Part shown: positions 1 to 13,247 of the stretch, piece after piece
How the letters are laid out: every line of letters starts with the position of its first letter
How positions within the stretch are numbered: the first letter of the stretch is position 1
Assembly: GCA_013365365.1 (NCBI GenBank)
Contig: JABVXU010000500.1
Span: 1 to 39,319 of the forward strand
Source: Cruorifilaria tuberocauda
Taxonomy: Eukaryota; Nematoda; Chromadorea; Rhabditida; Onchocercidae
Length of the DNA: 39,319 nt
Direction of reading: 5' to 3'
Program-made: the position numbers and the translations under genes
The notes under the pieces: model-generated
The model's input: only the letters and a program-made list of their open reading frames with translations
Database searches by the model: none
Told to the model about the DNA's origin: nothing

Positions 1-115
1 GAGCGGTTTTCTCCGGGATTTTCATTGCTGTACAGGAATTCTACTGAATAAAGTATTACATTGGTTCGTGCTAAACCCAAACAACTCAAGTCAATCAAGC
101 TCAAATTCCACAACA
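1..115 (+). repeat. LTR-like repeat, copy 1 (cut by window edge)
   Basis: This segment recurs almost exactly at 5485-5602. The only difference I see is a 3-base TTC gain in the second copy. It carries an AATAAA-type motif near the middle, and both copies stop matching directly after CCACAACA, so the shared unit ends in CA as LTRs do. Its left end lies outside the window. Directly after it, at about 134-280 (+), there is a short open frame without ATG whose peptide is charged (AKDRLKKIASCDR); it could be a remnant of a gag-like leader, but this is only inference. The match itself is directly visible. Confidence 0.75.
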
Positions 116-3100
116 GTGAGTGCAGAGTACTTGATAATTGTTGAGTGATATTGAAGAATTTCGAAATGAAAGATCGGCCAAAGACAGGCTGAAGAAGATC
201 GCCAGTTGCGATCGGTCTCGACATTTTCGCTTGTCGTGCTCATCAACATCACAGGTAAATGGACAGCTGAACAACGAATAGAGAAATCACTTCGGAGTCT
301 ATTGCGAAAGTTCTTCTAAAGTTACATGAGGCAGACAAATAACGGAAATGTTTTCATTACTTCACATAATTTTTCTTTCTCGCATTGAAGATGATTAATA
401 AACAGCACATCATTTGTGATCAACCACCTCTCTCTCTTCGCCACAACAATTGCAATTTCTGTTATTGATACCAGAAATTGCAGAACTCTAAAATGCAAAT
501 TCTCTATTAAATAAGCTTGCTTAATCAGTGACATTCCGGTTTTCAAAGGAGTTAATATAAATAGAAATTTAATTTTTAATAAAAAATTAGCTAATACCTG
601 AGATGCGCACTTACCCATAATTGAGGAGAGAGACTGTTTGAAATGGAAGATAATTGCAAGTTCTTTTTTCGCTTTTTTAGCACAACTTTTAATTGGTTCG
701 AGAGAGACAATGGAGAGAGAAAAGAGAGAAAAGCAGAGAGAGAGAGGGGTTGAGAGAGGATGCAAGGGTGTGGAATAATGAAGCCAGCAAAGACGGCCCA
801 CGATGTTTTTCCGTAAATGGAAGATGAATTGAAAAATGAACGAGCTGCAATAGTTAAAAGAGAAAAAATTCATAGAACGAGCCAGCTACTGTTTCTTTCT
901 CTTTCTCTTTCTTTATGAGAGAAAGAGAGAGAGAGGAGCAACTGCCAGCCTCAGTTCGAACTTTGACCCTTAATTTGTGGTCACACTTTTTTTTCCTCCT
1001 TTCTTAAGCCCCTTTTTCGTTATCAGCAAGAAGCTGAAGAAAAACGTAAGCTAGCTCATCTGATAATGTACTGAAAGAAATACCCATTAGATTGCTATTT
1101 GATGAAGTACAGAGGAACTTGGAGAAGGAAAAAATGTAGAAGTGATGCAGTGAAATGATGAGAAAGACAAAAAGTGATAGGAAGTGAATGAGAGAGCAAG
1201 TTAAGAATTGAATTTTAAATGAATAAGTCTGCGGAGTGAGAAATTGAGGTGAAGTAATTATTTTGACCGATTATTCATATCCAGAAAGAGACATATATAC
1301 TGCTTGTTGAATTTTGTTATTTCTCAAAACGTTGAATAAATCCATCATCATTTTCTTATTTGTACGGCAAGAAGGAAACTGGAAATAGTTGCGCAAGAAA
1401 AAAGGAATGTAGAAAGTTATTTTAATTCAATGCACTTCATGAAATGTAAGTGGTACAAACGGTAGTAATGAACCAGAGAAGCAGTTAATGTGGAATTTGA
1501 TATTCAGATAATATTCAAGGTATTGCGATGACAGGGAATATTCGGAAGAAAGCGTGTAAGCACAGGACAGGAACTAATTTCGTACCAAGGGAGCACAATC
1601 TTCCTTATTCAGGAAGGATATGTGGTCGGTGAGAGAGGGGGAGGGAGGGTTGAAGGAATTGAACAGAGAGGGTTTAACAATTTCCAGCCCTACCCTTCCA
1701 ATTTTCCATCCTCTATGTCAACCCCATCCCTTCAGTTGTCTGCTTGCATCTTCGATGTGCAGTTCAAAGTGCGTCCCTTGTATTAGCATCAGGATGAGGA
1801 GAGGCGGAAAAGAAGCAGTTTTGAAATTCAAGAAGATACTAAGGAAAGCTTGTATTATCATGCTTCTTATGTGAACAGAACAAATGAACTGTCAATGATG
1901 CGGATGGAATTTCTCCCCGAGAAATAAACAAAACTTCAAGATAACGAAGCTATGCAGAGAAGACAAAGTTCTCCTCGAAAGAAATTAATTACCATTACAA
2001 ATTGGTCTATCAGTTGACTAGAAAGAATTTCTGTTGAAGTTTGAATCCCTATTTAAAAAATGATAAGATATAGAAACCATGAGAAATTTATAGAAAAATT
2101 CGAAGAAAGTTGTAGTAAAACTTGATTTATATTTCCATCAACAAGATATGAAAAAAAAATTTATTTCTGGAATAGGATGAAAGAATGGACGATCAGAAAG
2201 ATGAAACAACAGTTTTTCTGAAAAGTTACACTAAGCGAACTGATAAATATTAATGGTACCAATGAAATAAGTAAATTTAGGAATGATACAATGTTTGCGA
2301 TAATAGTTGGATTTCAGTTTAAAATGATACTCATGAAATAACTCGAATAACTCGCAGATACTCGATAATGAAAAATGAAATGAAAAGCTATTTGTGGGCA
2401 TTGCCGGTTTTAATGGTGCATTAAAAAATGCAGTTGAAGAAATGGAGAGGATAGTACAAATGGGAGCCCAAACTGGTAACACTCGATGCTATCGCTGATA
2501 CATTCACCAAATGAAGGAATTTCTAGAAAGTCCAATCAATAAGGTCATTACTGCCAAACCTTATTTACTTTTTCCCTTCGCTATTTATTAATTTATTTAC
2601 CGCCTAATCAAGTCACTGTATCTCACTTCTTCATTGTACGTCATTTTGTTTCATTGTAAAACAATTTAGCAATTTCGGTTCGTTTGATCATTCGGTCATC
2701 AATTTTAGTATTATCCATTCATTCACTTTCCTCGCTTGATTTTTCATTTTATTTCCATTTAATGTTTTGGCAAATAACGATTGCAACATAGTAAAAGAAT
2801 ATGAGCCAAGTGGTCAGTAGTAGTGCAGATATTTATTCCGCTTGCGCAAAAAATGAAATTTGTGTTGACTTTACGAGTTAAGGAAACTAGCAAATCCGGA
2901 TAGTCATCAAGTAACTTCAGATACTCGCCATCTCCTCGATGTCTGATTTTCTTTAAAATTTTCACCTTTTTCTTGTAACATTGAGTGAGATCAAGAAACA
3001 AAAGTTTTTATTTAAATTGTATGTTAACGATGATACACAAGGATTTGGATTGAAAAAAAATGAACGAAAAACTAAATCAAACATAACAATAGAAGGTAAA

Positions 3101-5230
3101 GCAATCCAGATAGAAAACTGTATCATCATGAAAAAGGTTCTTTATTTTTCACAAAAAACATTGGAATCATTTGATATAATTATATATTTAAAAACAAAAG
3201 AAAAAAGTAAATTTTTTTTCATTCAAATATCATAAATTATAAATGAAATAAGTATAAAAATATCGCCATGACCTATCTCTTATTTTGAGAATACTTCCCT
3301 AATTATTGCAATCAATTTTGTACTTCATCATAACAATTCTATTACAACAATTGCTGCAATAAATCAAAAAAAATTTAGCATTATAAGTCATAACATCCTT
3401 TGAACTTCATTTTCTGACTTTTTATATTACCGTCAAACAAATTTTATATACTGCTGACTTACAGTGCTAAATTTAAATCTAATAAATTTAATAAAATAGA
3501 AAAAAAAGATAATGGTATTTTATGAAGTACTGCAAATGTTGATGATCAGATGAGATCAGTTCGATTATTACATCGATAAGACGATTTCACTACTATCATA
3601 ACCATTTAATTACCATTTAATGTACGTCATGCCATTATGCGTCATTCATTATTTACATCGTCAATACTAAAAGAAGAAATTTTAGAACTAGATGGGATAA
3701 GCGCTAAACCATCCCATCTCGTTGTTAATTTTGATAAAGGATTGATCAAAAATTAGTTATTCTATAATTGTTCCGATGTTTACATCCGCTGTAATCCTAC
3801 CAAAGAACATGAAATTGTTCACTGGACTTCAGTCGGTTTAAAAGTACTACTATTAATTTTTTTTAAAAAAAGATCCTTTTTTGTGATTGAACTTTGATTT
3901 GAAAAATAGGAGGAAAAAAAGATACAAAAGTACGTAAAATGTACAATTGGTATACAAATCATTGTCAAGAGAGAATTACGAAATATTGCTAGGAATATGT
4001 GCGATCTGGAAAGAGACAAATGAAAAAGAAAACGCTAAATCTATAATTTAAATTCTTTAAAAACAAAACCGTTCTGTAACACTTGATGGGGAGAGATGAT
4101 TCCGTTAACGATAATACATTCCAAAACAACAATCTGGAAACAATCAACCTCCTAGAAAGGAAATCATAAAGGATAGCTTGGGTAGTATTTCAAATGAACA
4201 CGAAACAAAAATATTTTTTCAATAAGGAAATAAAAATGCCAAAGGCAAGACTTCCTTCAGTAATAACTATTTCTTAAAAATGGAGAAATATTAATCTCAA
4301 CTTGTTCGTTTTTCTTGAAGATTATTAATCTACAAAAAACTTGAGAAATTCCATGATTAGTAACGTTTGTTCACTACTTCTGCCCAATGGAAGTATATGG
4401 AGTACTAACCAAAGAGCTCAGACCAGAATCCTTCAAACTTTCTAACTCCGTCCAATATTCAATTTCAACTGAAAATTAAATTGATTTCGTCGATATAAAT
4501 TAGTAAAAGACAAAATTATATTCCATCACTGAAATTGACATGTTAAGGAATCACAATCAGAAAAGGATCATACAGGATATGAATAATAAGGCTCAGTTAA
4601 TAATTTATGGCTTATAACATATATTCACATATATATATATATATATACATTTACTCACATATATACGAAACTCGAATTCACTAAACTTACCCAGCTTACA
4701 CTGCATTCAGAAATTCAGTATGACAATACAGCACAATCAAATTTTCTTCGTTTTCTTGATCTTTGGTTACGGGAAGCTTTTAGCAGTTTGATTTAATTCA
4801 ATCCGCTAATAATTATTGAGTTTTTCTTCGAAAATAATTCTCGACTTACAAATAATATGACGGATTCATTAAATAAAGATAATCAGTTACGGTATTTGGA
4901 AAGAACACTATTCCACACCAAAAAGTTCACGTGTTAACGATAAAAATTATAATTTTTATTAGTAAAAAACCAAGGAAGAACTATTCACATCAGGCGAGAA
5001 AACAATCCATCATCATCAAAGAGCTATTTATTCAGTTAATTCAATTCAATTCAAGAAATTTCCTCCAAACAATTCATCATAAATCAAATAATCTAAAATT
5101 TATTTTATTAATATGAGGCACCATAGTATCCAAAATTTGTCGAGAGAATTCTCGAGAGTATATTTCAAATATAAATGCTTATTTCCTATCTTTATATTTT
5201 ATGAAGTTTAGGGCAACATGAGAAACTAAA
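116..5230. other. Gene-poor region, no gene supported
   Basis: No spliced gene could be assembled here on either strand. Open frames up to about 180 codons exist but have neither recognisable domains nor consistent splice signals. Two short stretches look more coding-like than their surroundings: about 2377-2494 on the + strand (helical peptide containing GIAGFNGALKNAVEEMERI) and about 2860-2990 on the - strand (KIRHRGDGEYLKLLDDYPDL). Neither has a partner exon I could find. A TA dinucleotide run sits at about 4629-4649. Confidence 0.6.
690..940. repeat. GA/CT-rich low-complexity tract
   Basis: Purine runs of GAGAGA type at about 695-760 are followed at 893-935 by a TTTCTCTTTCTC pyrimidine run running straight into GAGAAAGAGAGAGAG, a mirror/inverted arrangement that could fold back. 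Similar GA tracts recur around 1620-1660. Such tracts are simple-sequence DNA or GAGA-type promoter sequence; no adjacent gene start was found to support a promoter role. Confidence 0.7.
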
Positions 5231-5238
5231 GATATGAT

Positions 5239-5604
5239 TTTGATGTGTCTCTTTTTGGCGCGCTATTTGATACAAGACATTTATGTTAATGTTGTAATAT
5301 TTCCGATGGATTATCATGTATATGATCCGCATGCTCTCACACTATCTTTGCTTAGTGATAAGAATAGGACGTTACAATTATGGCTGTATTATGCGATATT
5401 CTCATACATCCATATCTACTGATAGATCAAATCTTAGCAAAAAACTCCCTCCCCCTTAGGCCAGCAAAAAAATTACGGTTGATTGAGCGGTTTTCTCCGG
5501 GATTTTCATTGCTGTACAGGAATTCTTCTACTGAATAAAGTATTACATTGGTTCGTGCTAAACCCAAACAACTCAAGTCAATCAAGCTCAAATTCCACAA
5601 CAAA
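5239..5604 (+). mobile_element. Candidate solo LTR containing repeat copy 2
   Basis: The part 5485-5602 duplicates the first bases of the window. Extending leftwards, a possible left end is TTTGATGTG at 5239-5247, an 8/9 inverted match to CACAACAAA at 5596-5604, and both ends are flanked by ATGAT (5234-5238 and 5605-5609), as a 5-bp target duplication would be. A canonical TG..CA reading (5241-5602) does not leave matching flanks, so the exact ends are uncertain. No gag or pol frame is linked to it, which fits a solo LTR or non-autonomous element. The duplicate is certain; the LTR reading and the left boundary are inference. Confidence 0.45.
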
Positions 5605-5609
5605 ATGAT

Positions 5610-6233
5610 TAATTGATTCAAATATACAAACTTTCAACAGACCATGAAAGAAAATCTGAAAAGATGCAATAAAACAATGAAGGTGTATGTAGAAAATATT
5701 AGAAACAATTAGTCACAAGTAATCAAGATATCAACTTTCCGTAATTCAAATAAAATAAGCTTAAATCTCATATAATTCAATCAGATTCAAATTAATGAAC
5801 TTTAATAATAAATAGTCTTAAGGTTGAAAATAAAAATGAATTTCAGTTCATGTATATTTTAATGCCTGAAAGAACAACCAGTAATTTCAAATGAAAAATG
5901 AAGTGTACAAAATTCAATGTGAAAAGTAAAAAAAATCATGAACTCCAACAAAAAACATGGAAATTTAAAAATTTAACGTCCAGTTATACTCGCAACTAAG
6001 GTAATGTAGGAAATCATTTTGAACGAATCGATTATTATCGCATTTATTAGTAAAAAAAGTTAAGAGTTCCTGTGCATAACAAAATAAAATTCTAAAATCA
6101 CCGGCCTGCTTTTAATAATATTTTTGAACGCCTATAGTGCCAAGTTTCCAAAAAGATCAAATAAAAATAATAGCAACAATTAATTTAAAACTCAAAACCA
6201 TTAAAAATAAAAAAATTTAAATCAAAATGTTAT
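5610..6233. other. 3' flank of CstF-50 gene, nothing recognised
   Basis: AT-rich DNA downstream of the CstF-50 stop codon. It presumably holds that gene's 3' UTR. I see no frame or structure worth calling. Confidence 0.5.
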
Positions 6234-9200
6234 TTATGTTAATTTCTTATACCAAAATCGAGCTCTAAAGTCATCACTCCCTGTGATAAATGCCGGCATT
6301 GTTGGGGAATGCCTAAATGTCCTCGTTGCCGCTGTATGTCCTGAAAATGATAACATACATTATAAAAGTTATGAAGAAAAAAATCAGAATTTCGACATTA
6401 CCCGTCAAACCACGAATATATCAAAGTGAAACAAATTACCCAATGCCAAAAGCCTTTTCCTATCCGAGTTACGAGCATCCCACGAACATAAACTACCTGA
6501 TTTCTCATCCGGAAATAGCACTGCAATAAATTATATAAAACTTGGAAAAAAGAAAGGAAAATCCATAAAAATCGATCCAAAAAGGAAGAGAAAACAAAAC
6601 GTGCGATATATTTCTCGCAAAAACAATATCTCTGATTAAGTATTTTATATATGACCAAGAAACATTGAAAAGTACTTTTCAATGTATCAAATTTAGAAAG
6701 AATTTAAACAAAAAAGCACACAAACCATAATCTTCATTATGATTAAAAGATGCCTGTATTGGATACTCTTGTACACCAGTAGCACCAGCTCCAGTGTATG
6801 CTATAAGACATCTGTTCGTTGATAGTTCCCAAAGTTTGACAATACTATCTAACCCACTAGTTAATATATACTGCAATCCAACAGATAACTATTATTTTCC
6901 AAAAACTTTGGACTTGGAAACAAAACTATAAATATAATGCATGATTAAAATGAAGATTGATCAACAAGTGAATTTGATTGATATTACTTTACACTATGAA
7001 AAAAAAATGAATGACTGAAAAAATTGTTTCGGGCCCAAGAAGTGATTTTTAATCTGAGTAAAAAGCACAATAAACTGGAATAACTAAAATTTGTGCGGAA
7101 GTTTACTTTTCCATTTCTTGTGAAAGTAGCACTGCATATCTGAGCACCATCATGAGCTCTTTGAAATGTTTCAATACAACGATTTGAAATACCATCCCAA
7201 ACTTTCACATCCCCATCTTTTGAACCCGTAACATATAACCGGGCGTTTTCTGAATAATTCACCTGGAATAAAAATGATCACAAATTATATTTGTTTTTAC
7301 AAAATACTTTTTCTAGGAATTTGTTTTAAGCAACAGAATACGTAAATGAAGTGACATTTCTCTGGAAAAAAATTTTAAATAATGATAAAAAAGAAACTAA
7401 CATCCATAATAGTATCACGGTGTTGATCAGTGGGAACACTACAAACATAACATTGTTGTGTTTCGATGTTGTATAAGCGAAGAGTTGGATGGCTAGTTGC
7501 CACCAATAAAAATTCACCAGCTGGATGGAATGAAAGTGCTCGAATTGGTTCCACTTCCTTAAAACGATACGTTATTTATTTTTTCTTAAAATTTATAAAA
7601 AAGATATCATACTAGGTATTTAATTAATCACTGAGCCAAGCTACTATAAGAAAAATTGAAACAAAAAATTGAGAAAAAACAAAAACTGACAAAAATCGTT
7701 TTCATAGCCCTCTTCACTGCTGTTTTTGAGAAATCGAACATTTTCACAGTAAAATCATTGGCTCCGGAGACAATGATTTGCTCTCGCGGATGAAAAGCAA
7801 GGCAGTTAACTTCCTATCAAAAAAATTAATATATAGAGGAAACGGATATTTTAAATACGTATAGAAGTGGTTTCATAAATGATTGCAGTGGAATTTCCTA
7901 TAGCACAAAAATACTTGAAATATTACTGGAATATAACAAGATCAACATTAAAAAAATTATTTTATCCAAGATAATTAAAAAAAATCTCACATCAATGTGA
8001 TCATAAAGAGTTCGAATAATTGGATGTTGTGCATCGGGTCCATTTTCAGTTAAACTTACTTCACCTCTGCAACATGTATATACATCAATATTTTAAATAT
8101 ATGAAGAAAAATGATATTTTAATAATTTCATATATAAAGAAAGAGAAAATTATAGTAACGTCAGAATAATTTTCACAAATGCTACTCCTTTTCCTGAATT
8201 AAGAAATCATGCCTAATTTCGCGAGCAATAATTCTTTCAACATCCATAATTTTAATAGAACAATCTGCTGATCCCGTTGCTAGCAATGTTCCTGAAATAA
8301 TAACAACACTTTCAAACGAAATGAAGATTACTACTACCTAATTAGCACAGCTTAAACAACAATCTAATTGAAAGTAAGATTTGGGGTGTATAATATTGTC
8401 ATCGAGAGAAATTACAGTATCATCTCTAAGAATTTCACTTCTAAAAATGAATAAAAAAAATGGAACAATAGAAGCCAGAAATTTTACCCCACCATTAGAA
8501 TTGAATGCCGATGCACGACATGGCGACTTATGGGCTGTGAGATAAATTGTTTCATACATACTCGGCTCCGGTGACGTTGGTTCAATGTCTGCGTCATATT
8601 CCAGGTCAAGACCTGAGGATATATCCATCTAAAAATAATCAATATCGCTGGACGCTTAGAGAGCGCACTGATTAATGCTGGGATGATTTCCGACGGACTT
8701 ACCTGTATAATACCGTCTTTCTCCTTTGGATCTGGTTCATCAACAAACTGTTTCGCCATGCAAACCAATCGGAAAAGTTTATCGGATGGAGGAGGTGGTT
8801 GTGCTGAGCAACCGATTGCAGATGCCAAATTCAACGCTAGCTGTTGATGACCGTCATAAAAAAGCTGTCTGCAAAGAGAAAGTTAAAATTAATTAATTAG
8901 AAAAGAATGAAAATCAAGAAACAGGAACCACAGAATGCAAAAGAACGAAAAACATTATCGCCATCACTAAATAAGAATGCACATTAAATCATCACTATTA
9001 TACAGTACATAACATACATTTAAAATTTTCGTGGACGCTCTATTGTCAGATTAAAAAGTTGAAATATATATGGATAAAATTAAGAACGAGACAGCATAAC
9101 TTCACTGGACTTATCATGTTCCCAAGCATATCTGTACAATTTACTCTATTTCTAGAAAGTTAACAGAACAAGAGGATATCTTCTCACACTTCAGATTTAA

Positions 9201-9316
9201 AATATTACTTCAATTGTTTAGATGCAATGATAATAGATACAGCTAAATTAATATCAAGTAACATACCCGATTATAAGTCGGTACATATAATCACGATCTT
9301 TAATATCTGGTTTCAT
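6234..9316 (-). CDS. cpf-1 (CSTF1): Cleavage stimulation factor subunit 1 (CstF-50), WD40 protein
   Basis: The CstF-50 subunit binds CstF-77 and helps select poly(A) sites during nuclear mRNA 3'-end cleavage. Eleven exons assemble in frame: 9316-9267, 8868-8703, 8628-8493, 8291-8186, 8066-7991, 7813-7691, 7557-7402, 7262-7107, 6870-6726, 6520-6440, 6340-6234, giving 433 residues against 431 in human. The N-terminal dimerisation motif ([20 protein letters not shown]) is followed by the [13 protein letters not shown] linker and WD40 blades such as [13 protein letters not shown] and [13 protein letters not shown], and the C terminus reads [10 protein letters not shown] as in animals. The donor of intron 3 is GTGGGG; this choice is fixed by the conserved [11 protein letters not shown] junction. 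An acceptor-like TTGTTTCAG ends 14 bases before the ATG, a possible spliced-leader site. The gene diverges from the HspBP1 gene. Confidence 0.97.
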
Positions 9317-10077
9317 AGTAGCTCGTTCTTCTGAAACAATTCCAACAATTATAGCAACTACTCGTGCGTACATCAGTTAAGTTTCAGAAAAACAATAACT
9401 TGATTGCATCGGAAAACTCACTTTTCTCAAATTATTTGAAACCGAGTTGGGTAAAGGAAGCTGGAAAATTGATTCAATCGAGAGAAAAGATGAACCGAAA
9501 CTCTCAAGTAGGTACAATTATCTGAATCTTTTCCCAACTCCTCTAAATACAACTAAACCCCTCGGTACCGAATTCACGACAAGTTTACAGATATGCAAAA
9601 AGATCACAGAAAAGAAAATGAACGTACATTATATCAATAACAAAGAAGAAAAGAATAGAAAGCGAGAAATGAAAACACTATATAACTAAGGAGAGAATAG
9701 AAATTGTATAAACTATAAAGTGAAAACAGAATGACATACAAAGTTCCTGAATTGATTTAGATACTGCTATCAAATTCCGTATGTAACATCTAGCTAATCT
9801 TTATGAAAATCATAATCCCATATTATTTATCTGTAAAACTAGTCCTGTGTTGGTTTCTGGTCGAGATAAACTGACTGTTGGTGATAATTGCTAGTAACGA
9901 TTGCAGTAATAGTTATTACAATTACCTGCGAGTATACTGAAATCGTATTTAGAAGACCAGTTGATAAATACCAGATAGGTTTAGGAAACAATCGCTGTAC
10001 TTTTCTCGTTTGCTTCAAATTATTTAACTGTTATTTTATTTTAATAAGTATTGGTATTTATTAGTGTTAGTTGAAGG
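9317..10077. promoter_or_regulatory. Shared divergent intergenic region, cpf-1 / HspBP1
   Basis: These 761 bases separate two head-to-head genes and must contain both promoters or 5' UTRs. An 80-codon frame on the + strand at 9447 lacks splice partners and domains and is taken as chance. No specific motif could be assigned; an AG dinucleotide at 10069-10070 after a T-rich stretch could be a spliced-leader acceptor for the + strand gene. Confidence 0.5.
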
Positions 10078-12487
10078 ATGTGTGAAAAAAACATCACATC
10101 ATCTCAGTGCTGGTCCAAATTGCTTTGTTTAGCCCAGTCCGCAAATGATGAAAGTAGTGGCCAAGTAAATCAACTCATGTCTAAACAGGTAAGATAATTT
10201 CATACTCTTTCCTCCTCTAATTCATATCTCAGCAAAATATGACGCGGTCAAACTGTTCAATTTTTGCTTAATTATGTAGAAGTTTCCAGGATCAAAAATT
10301 TGTCGAAAACGCGATGGCTGAAGTAATGCGTTTAACAGATCCCGTAAAGCAGATAATGAAAAATATTGAGCAGTTGAAGCTGATCACTAAAACTGATAAT
10401 GATGTTGATAGTGTTACGCAAATTATAGATAATCTAGAGGAATTAGTTTGTGATATCGACTGTGCTGTTAACTTCTGCAAGTTAGGTGGTCTTGTTGAAG
10501 TAATCAGGCTTTTGGTAAGTCTGACTTTCTAAATTCGTAGCTAAATATTCGTGGCTAGATTTGATTCATATTTCTGATTCATATTTCCTTGAGTCGATGA
10601 ATTGTTATGATGTCTGATGTGTTTTATTATGGCTATTTCAGAAAAGTGATTATGATTCAGTGCGATGTGAGATAGCTCGATTAATACCCTTATTAGCACA
10701 AAATAATCCACATGTCCAGAATATCATATTGGAGATCGATTTATTACCTTATTTGCTAAATGTTCTGGATGAAATCACTGCATCTGAGGTTTATTTAAAT
10801 TATTTAATTCTCCTTTCAATCAATTTTGCAGTTTTCTTACTTTTATTCGTAAAGGAAAACAATTTTAACCTTTAAGATTTTAAATTTCACCACAGTTACT
10901 GCTGTGATAACTTCCATTTATTGGGAATTACTCGTATCAGTAATCGAAAATGTTTTGTTTCAGTCGACATTTTCGTCCTTGCTTTGTTGCAGGAATTGGT
11001 GATAAAGACTTTGAGCAGTTTATCTTCAATCGTTCGTGGACATGAACAAGCATTCAGGCATGTGTTTAATACTTGGTATTAATTTCTAGAACAAATAACT
11101 TCACTTTTATTCGATGGATCAAAATTCAGTTGAGGAGTTGATTAGATCTGAATTTCCTATTACTGTCTAAAATTCGGATTCACTTGAAAATTGTTAATCA
11201 TTTTCAGCCAATTCTGTCAATTGGAAGGTCTAGAAAGAATCGAGAATGTATTCCAGGAAGCAATAGATGTGCGTCGTTTTAAGCTAGCCAATAAAGTAAT
11301 TTTAATCACAACAAGTATAGCATTCAGTCTTGGACCTGGTATCATTTGAATTTAGTTTCCGTTTTGCATATTTCTTCTTTATCCAATATTCTTCAGGTTT
11401 ATCATTTCGTTTTACTCATATTTTAAGGACTGGTTTTTAATTCGAGCATTGTTATTCAATTAATCCTTTTGTTTTTGCGGAATTTATTAATTTCTTCATT
11501 CAGTGCCATTCCTAGTTTTAGCCGCACAACAATATCTTGACGTATTTTCTTTTATGATGAATAAGTATAAACGAAGATATGTTACTACTAGTCAGCCTTG
11601 AATATGGTATACTAGCTTTTTAACTGATTGTTTAATATCGTTAGATTTCGGGAACTTCTAAGCAGTTTTTGATCTCAAGTTTAATATTTGATCAATACGT
11701 GGAATATTATACATTAAAACGAAAAAAACAAAGTTATAAAGAATTTGAGTAACAGTATATCCGTAACTATTTAATTTTACAGATGTGAAGCAGTATAATA
11801 TTTTGCCCATTTTATTTCGCATGACCCTACAGCTAACACCAGGTAGCGTAGGATGTTCGTATTTTTTTGATTATCTTATGAATAATATTGCGGATACAGA
11901 CGACATGGACTCCAAGAGTGATCGATTCAAGATAAATTTTATGGAATTTGACAATCAGTCTAAGCAACACCTTTTCGAGCTCTTGAAAAGGCAGTTGAAT
12001 TATGAGAAACAATTCCCTCATAAGGTGCTTTTCCATTCATTCCTAAAATGTTTTATAGCTAGGTTTTGGGTAAACGGACATGATTTGATTATAAATGAAA
12101 TTGTGATTTTGATTAAAGCCATATTTTCACTCTATGCGCTATAAAATTTCCAGAAAGTCAATTAGATCAAAATAGATATTTCCGGATCAGGAAAATCATT
12201 CAAACAAAAGAAAATGGGCTTCTATGCAGGATTAGTCTTTTCCCGTGCACACGATGGGCTTTATTTAATGTTGTGATTTATTTCCTTCATATTGTTCATT
12301 ATTACCATGTTGTTTATTATTACCCTCCTTCAAATTTTTACTTTTTCTCCTTTGTTTCCTTAACTTTGTCCAATTTCAGGGCTCTCTAGGACGTCTTAAA
12401 GAAATGAATATGATACTGAATGAAGTCATTAGAAAATTGGAAGTTTTAAAGACTTCAACTTGTGATTCTTCCTCTTCGATTTTTTGA
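10078..12487 (+). CDS. Hsp70-binding protein 1 / Fes1-type nucleotide exchange factor
   Basis: HspBP1/Fes1 proteins are cytosolic armadillo-repeat factors that release ADP from Hsp70. Seven exons join in phase (10078-10188, 10290-10514, 10642-10788, 10993-11057, 11208-11338, 11783-12024, 12380-12487) to give 342 residues, near the usual ~360. The diagnostic part is in exon 2: DNLEELVCDIDCAVNFCKLG, matching the family pattern of a helix followed by (D/N)-N-A-x-D-F-C-x-L-x-G. Exons 3-5 continue the repeats (VRCEIARLIPLLAQNNPHVQ; AFSQFCQLEGLERI). The last two exons are helical and end with a Ser-rich tail. Intron 4 starts with GC (AG|GCATGT), required by frame. Intron 5 is long (444 bp) compared with its neighbours. 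Family assignment rests on the N-terminal half; the C-terminal half is more diverged. Confidence 0.9.
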
Positions 12488-13247
12488 GTTCTCGATGATT
12501 ATTGTCCCGAACTGCTTAATTCTTATGTGTATTCTATTAACACTTAATACTGACATCGTAATTGTTTGCGCAAAAGCTAGAATGCTTTATACTTCAACGT
12601 AAGATGCGCATTTTTCAGAATTTTAGGAAATTTGATCCCTTTGACGACCTAATTCTCGATAATAATATCCTGATTCAAAAAAATATATATATATTCAACT
12701 TAATAGTCATTTGAAATCTCTTTGAAGGACATCCTATAAATCTCCAACTTTCTGAAAGAATAAATAGCATCGGTTCCATATCGAACATTTTATCCATTAA
12801 TTCTGGTCTCTGTACCAGTTTTTGCAAAAAACCAGTTTCATCACAACTCACTGGTATACGATGAGTGGATACAGTTAAATATAGAAGTACGCCAAATTCT
12901 AGATTTATTATACATTAGAAATTAACTTTGCAACTTCAGTTTCAATAAATTCCGAATACAAGATGAGCCAGGGAGCTGCTGGGAAAACATTAGACTGTCG
13001 ACCAAAAATAGAAGTTCTGCTGATACAAGTTACCAGTTCAATCCAACATGTCAATGAGAAATAAGGTGAAGATAAACATTTAACAGAATTCTCTTAGTAA
13101 AAATAATATGCGAGTCAATGTAACATAACTTCAAGACTAATAGAAAACAACCATCATCATTAGCAAGGCACTAAATTTAAGAGAGTCAAAGAGCTTCCCT
13201 TTACACCATACAATAGACTTCAGATATAACATCCACCAACTGCCGAA
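12488..13247. other. Convergent 3' intergenic region
   Basis: Separates the stops of the HspBP1 gene (+) and the zinc-finger gene (-). It should contain both 3' ends; an AATAAA occurs at 12759-12764 on the + strand, about 270 bases after the HspBP1 stop. No other feature seen. Confidence 0.5.

Noticed and set aside
322..873. 183-codon frame on the - strand
   Set aside because: It is the antisense of GA-rich low-complexity DNA, has no domain and no splice context; the length follows from the simple-sequence bias.
1620..1874. 84-codon frame on the + strand
   Set aside because: Low-complexity start (GEGG) and no recognisable protein or splice partners.
2981..3235. 84-codon + strand frame resembling a soluble protein
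   Set aside because: Reads fairly well in its second half but has no partner exon, no domain and biased AT-rich codons; not strong enough to call.
9447..9689. 80-codon frame between the divergent genes
   Set aside because: No domain, no splice sites, and it occupies the shared promoter region.
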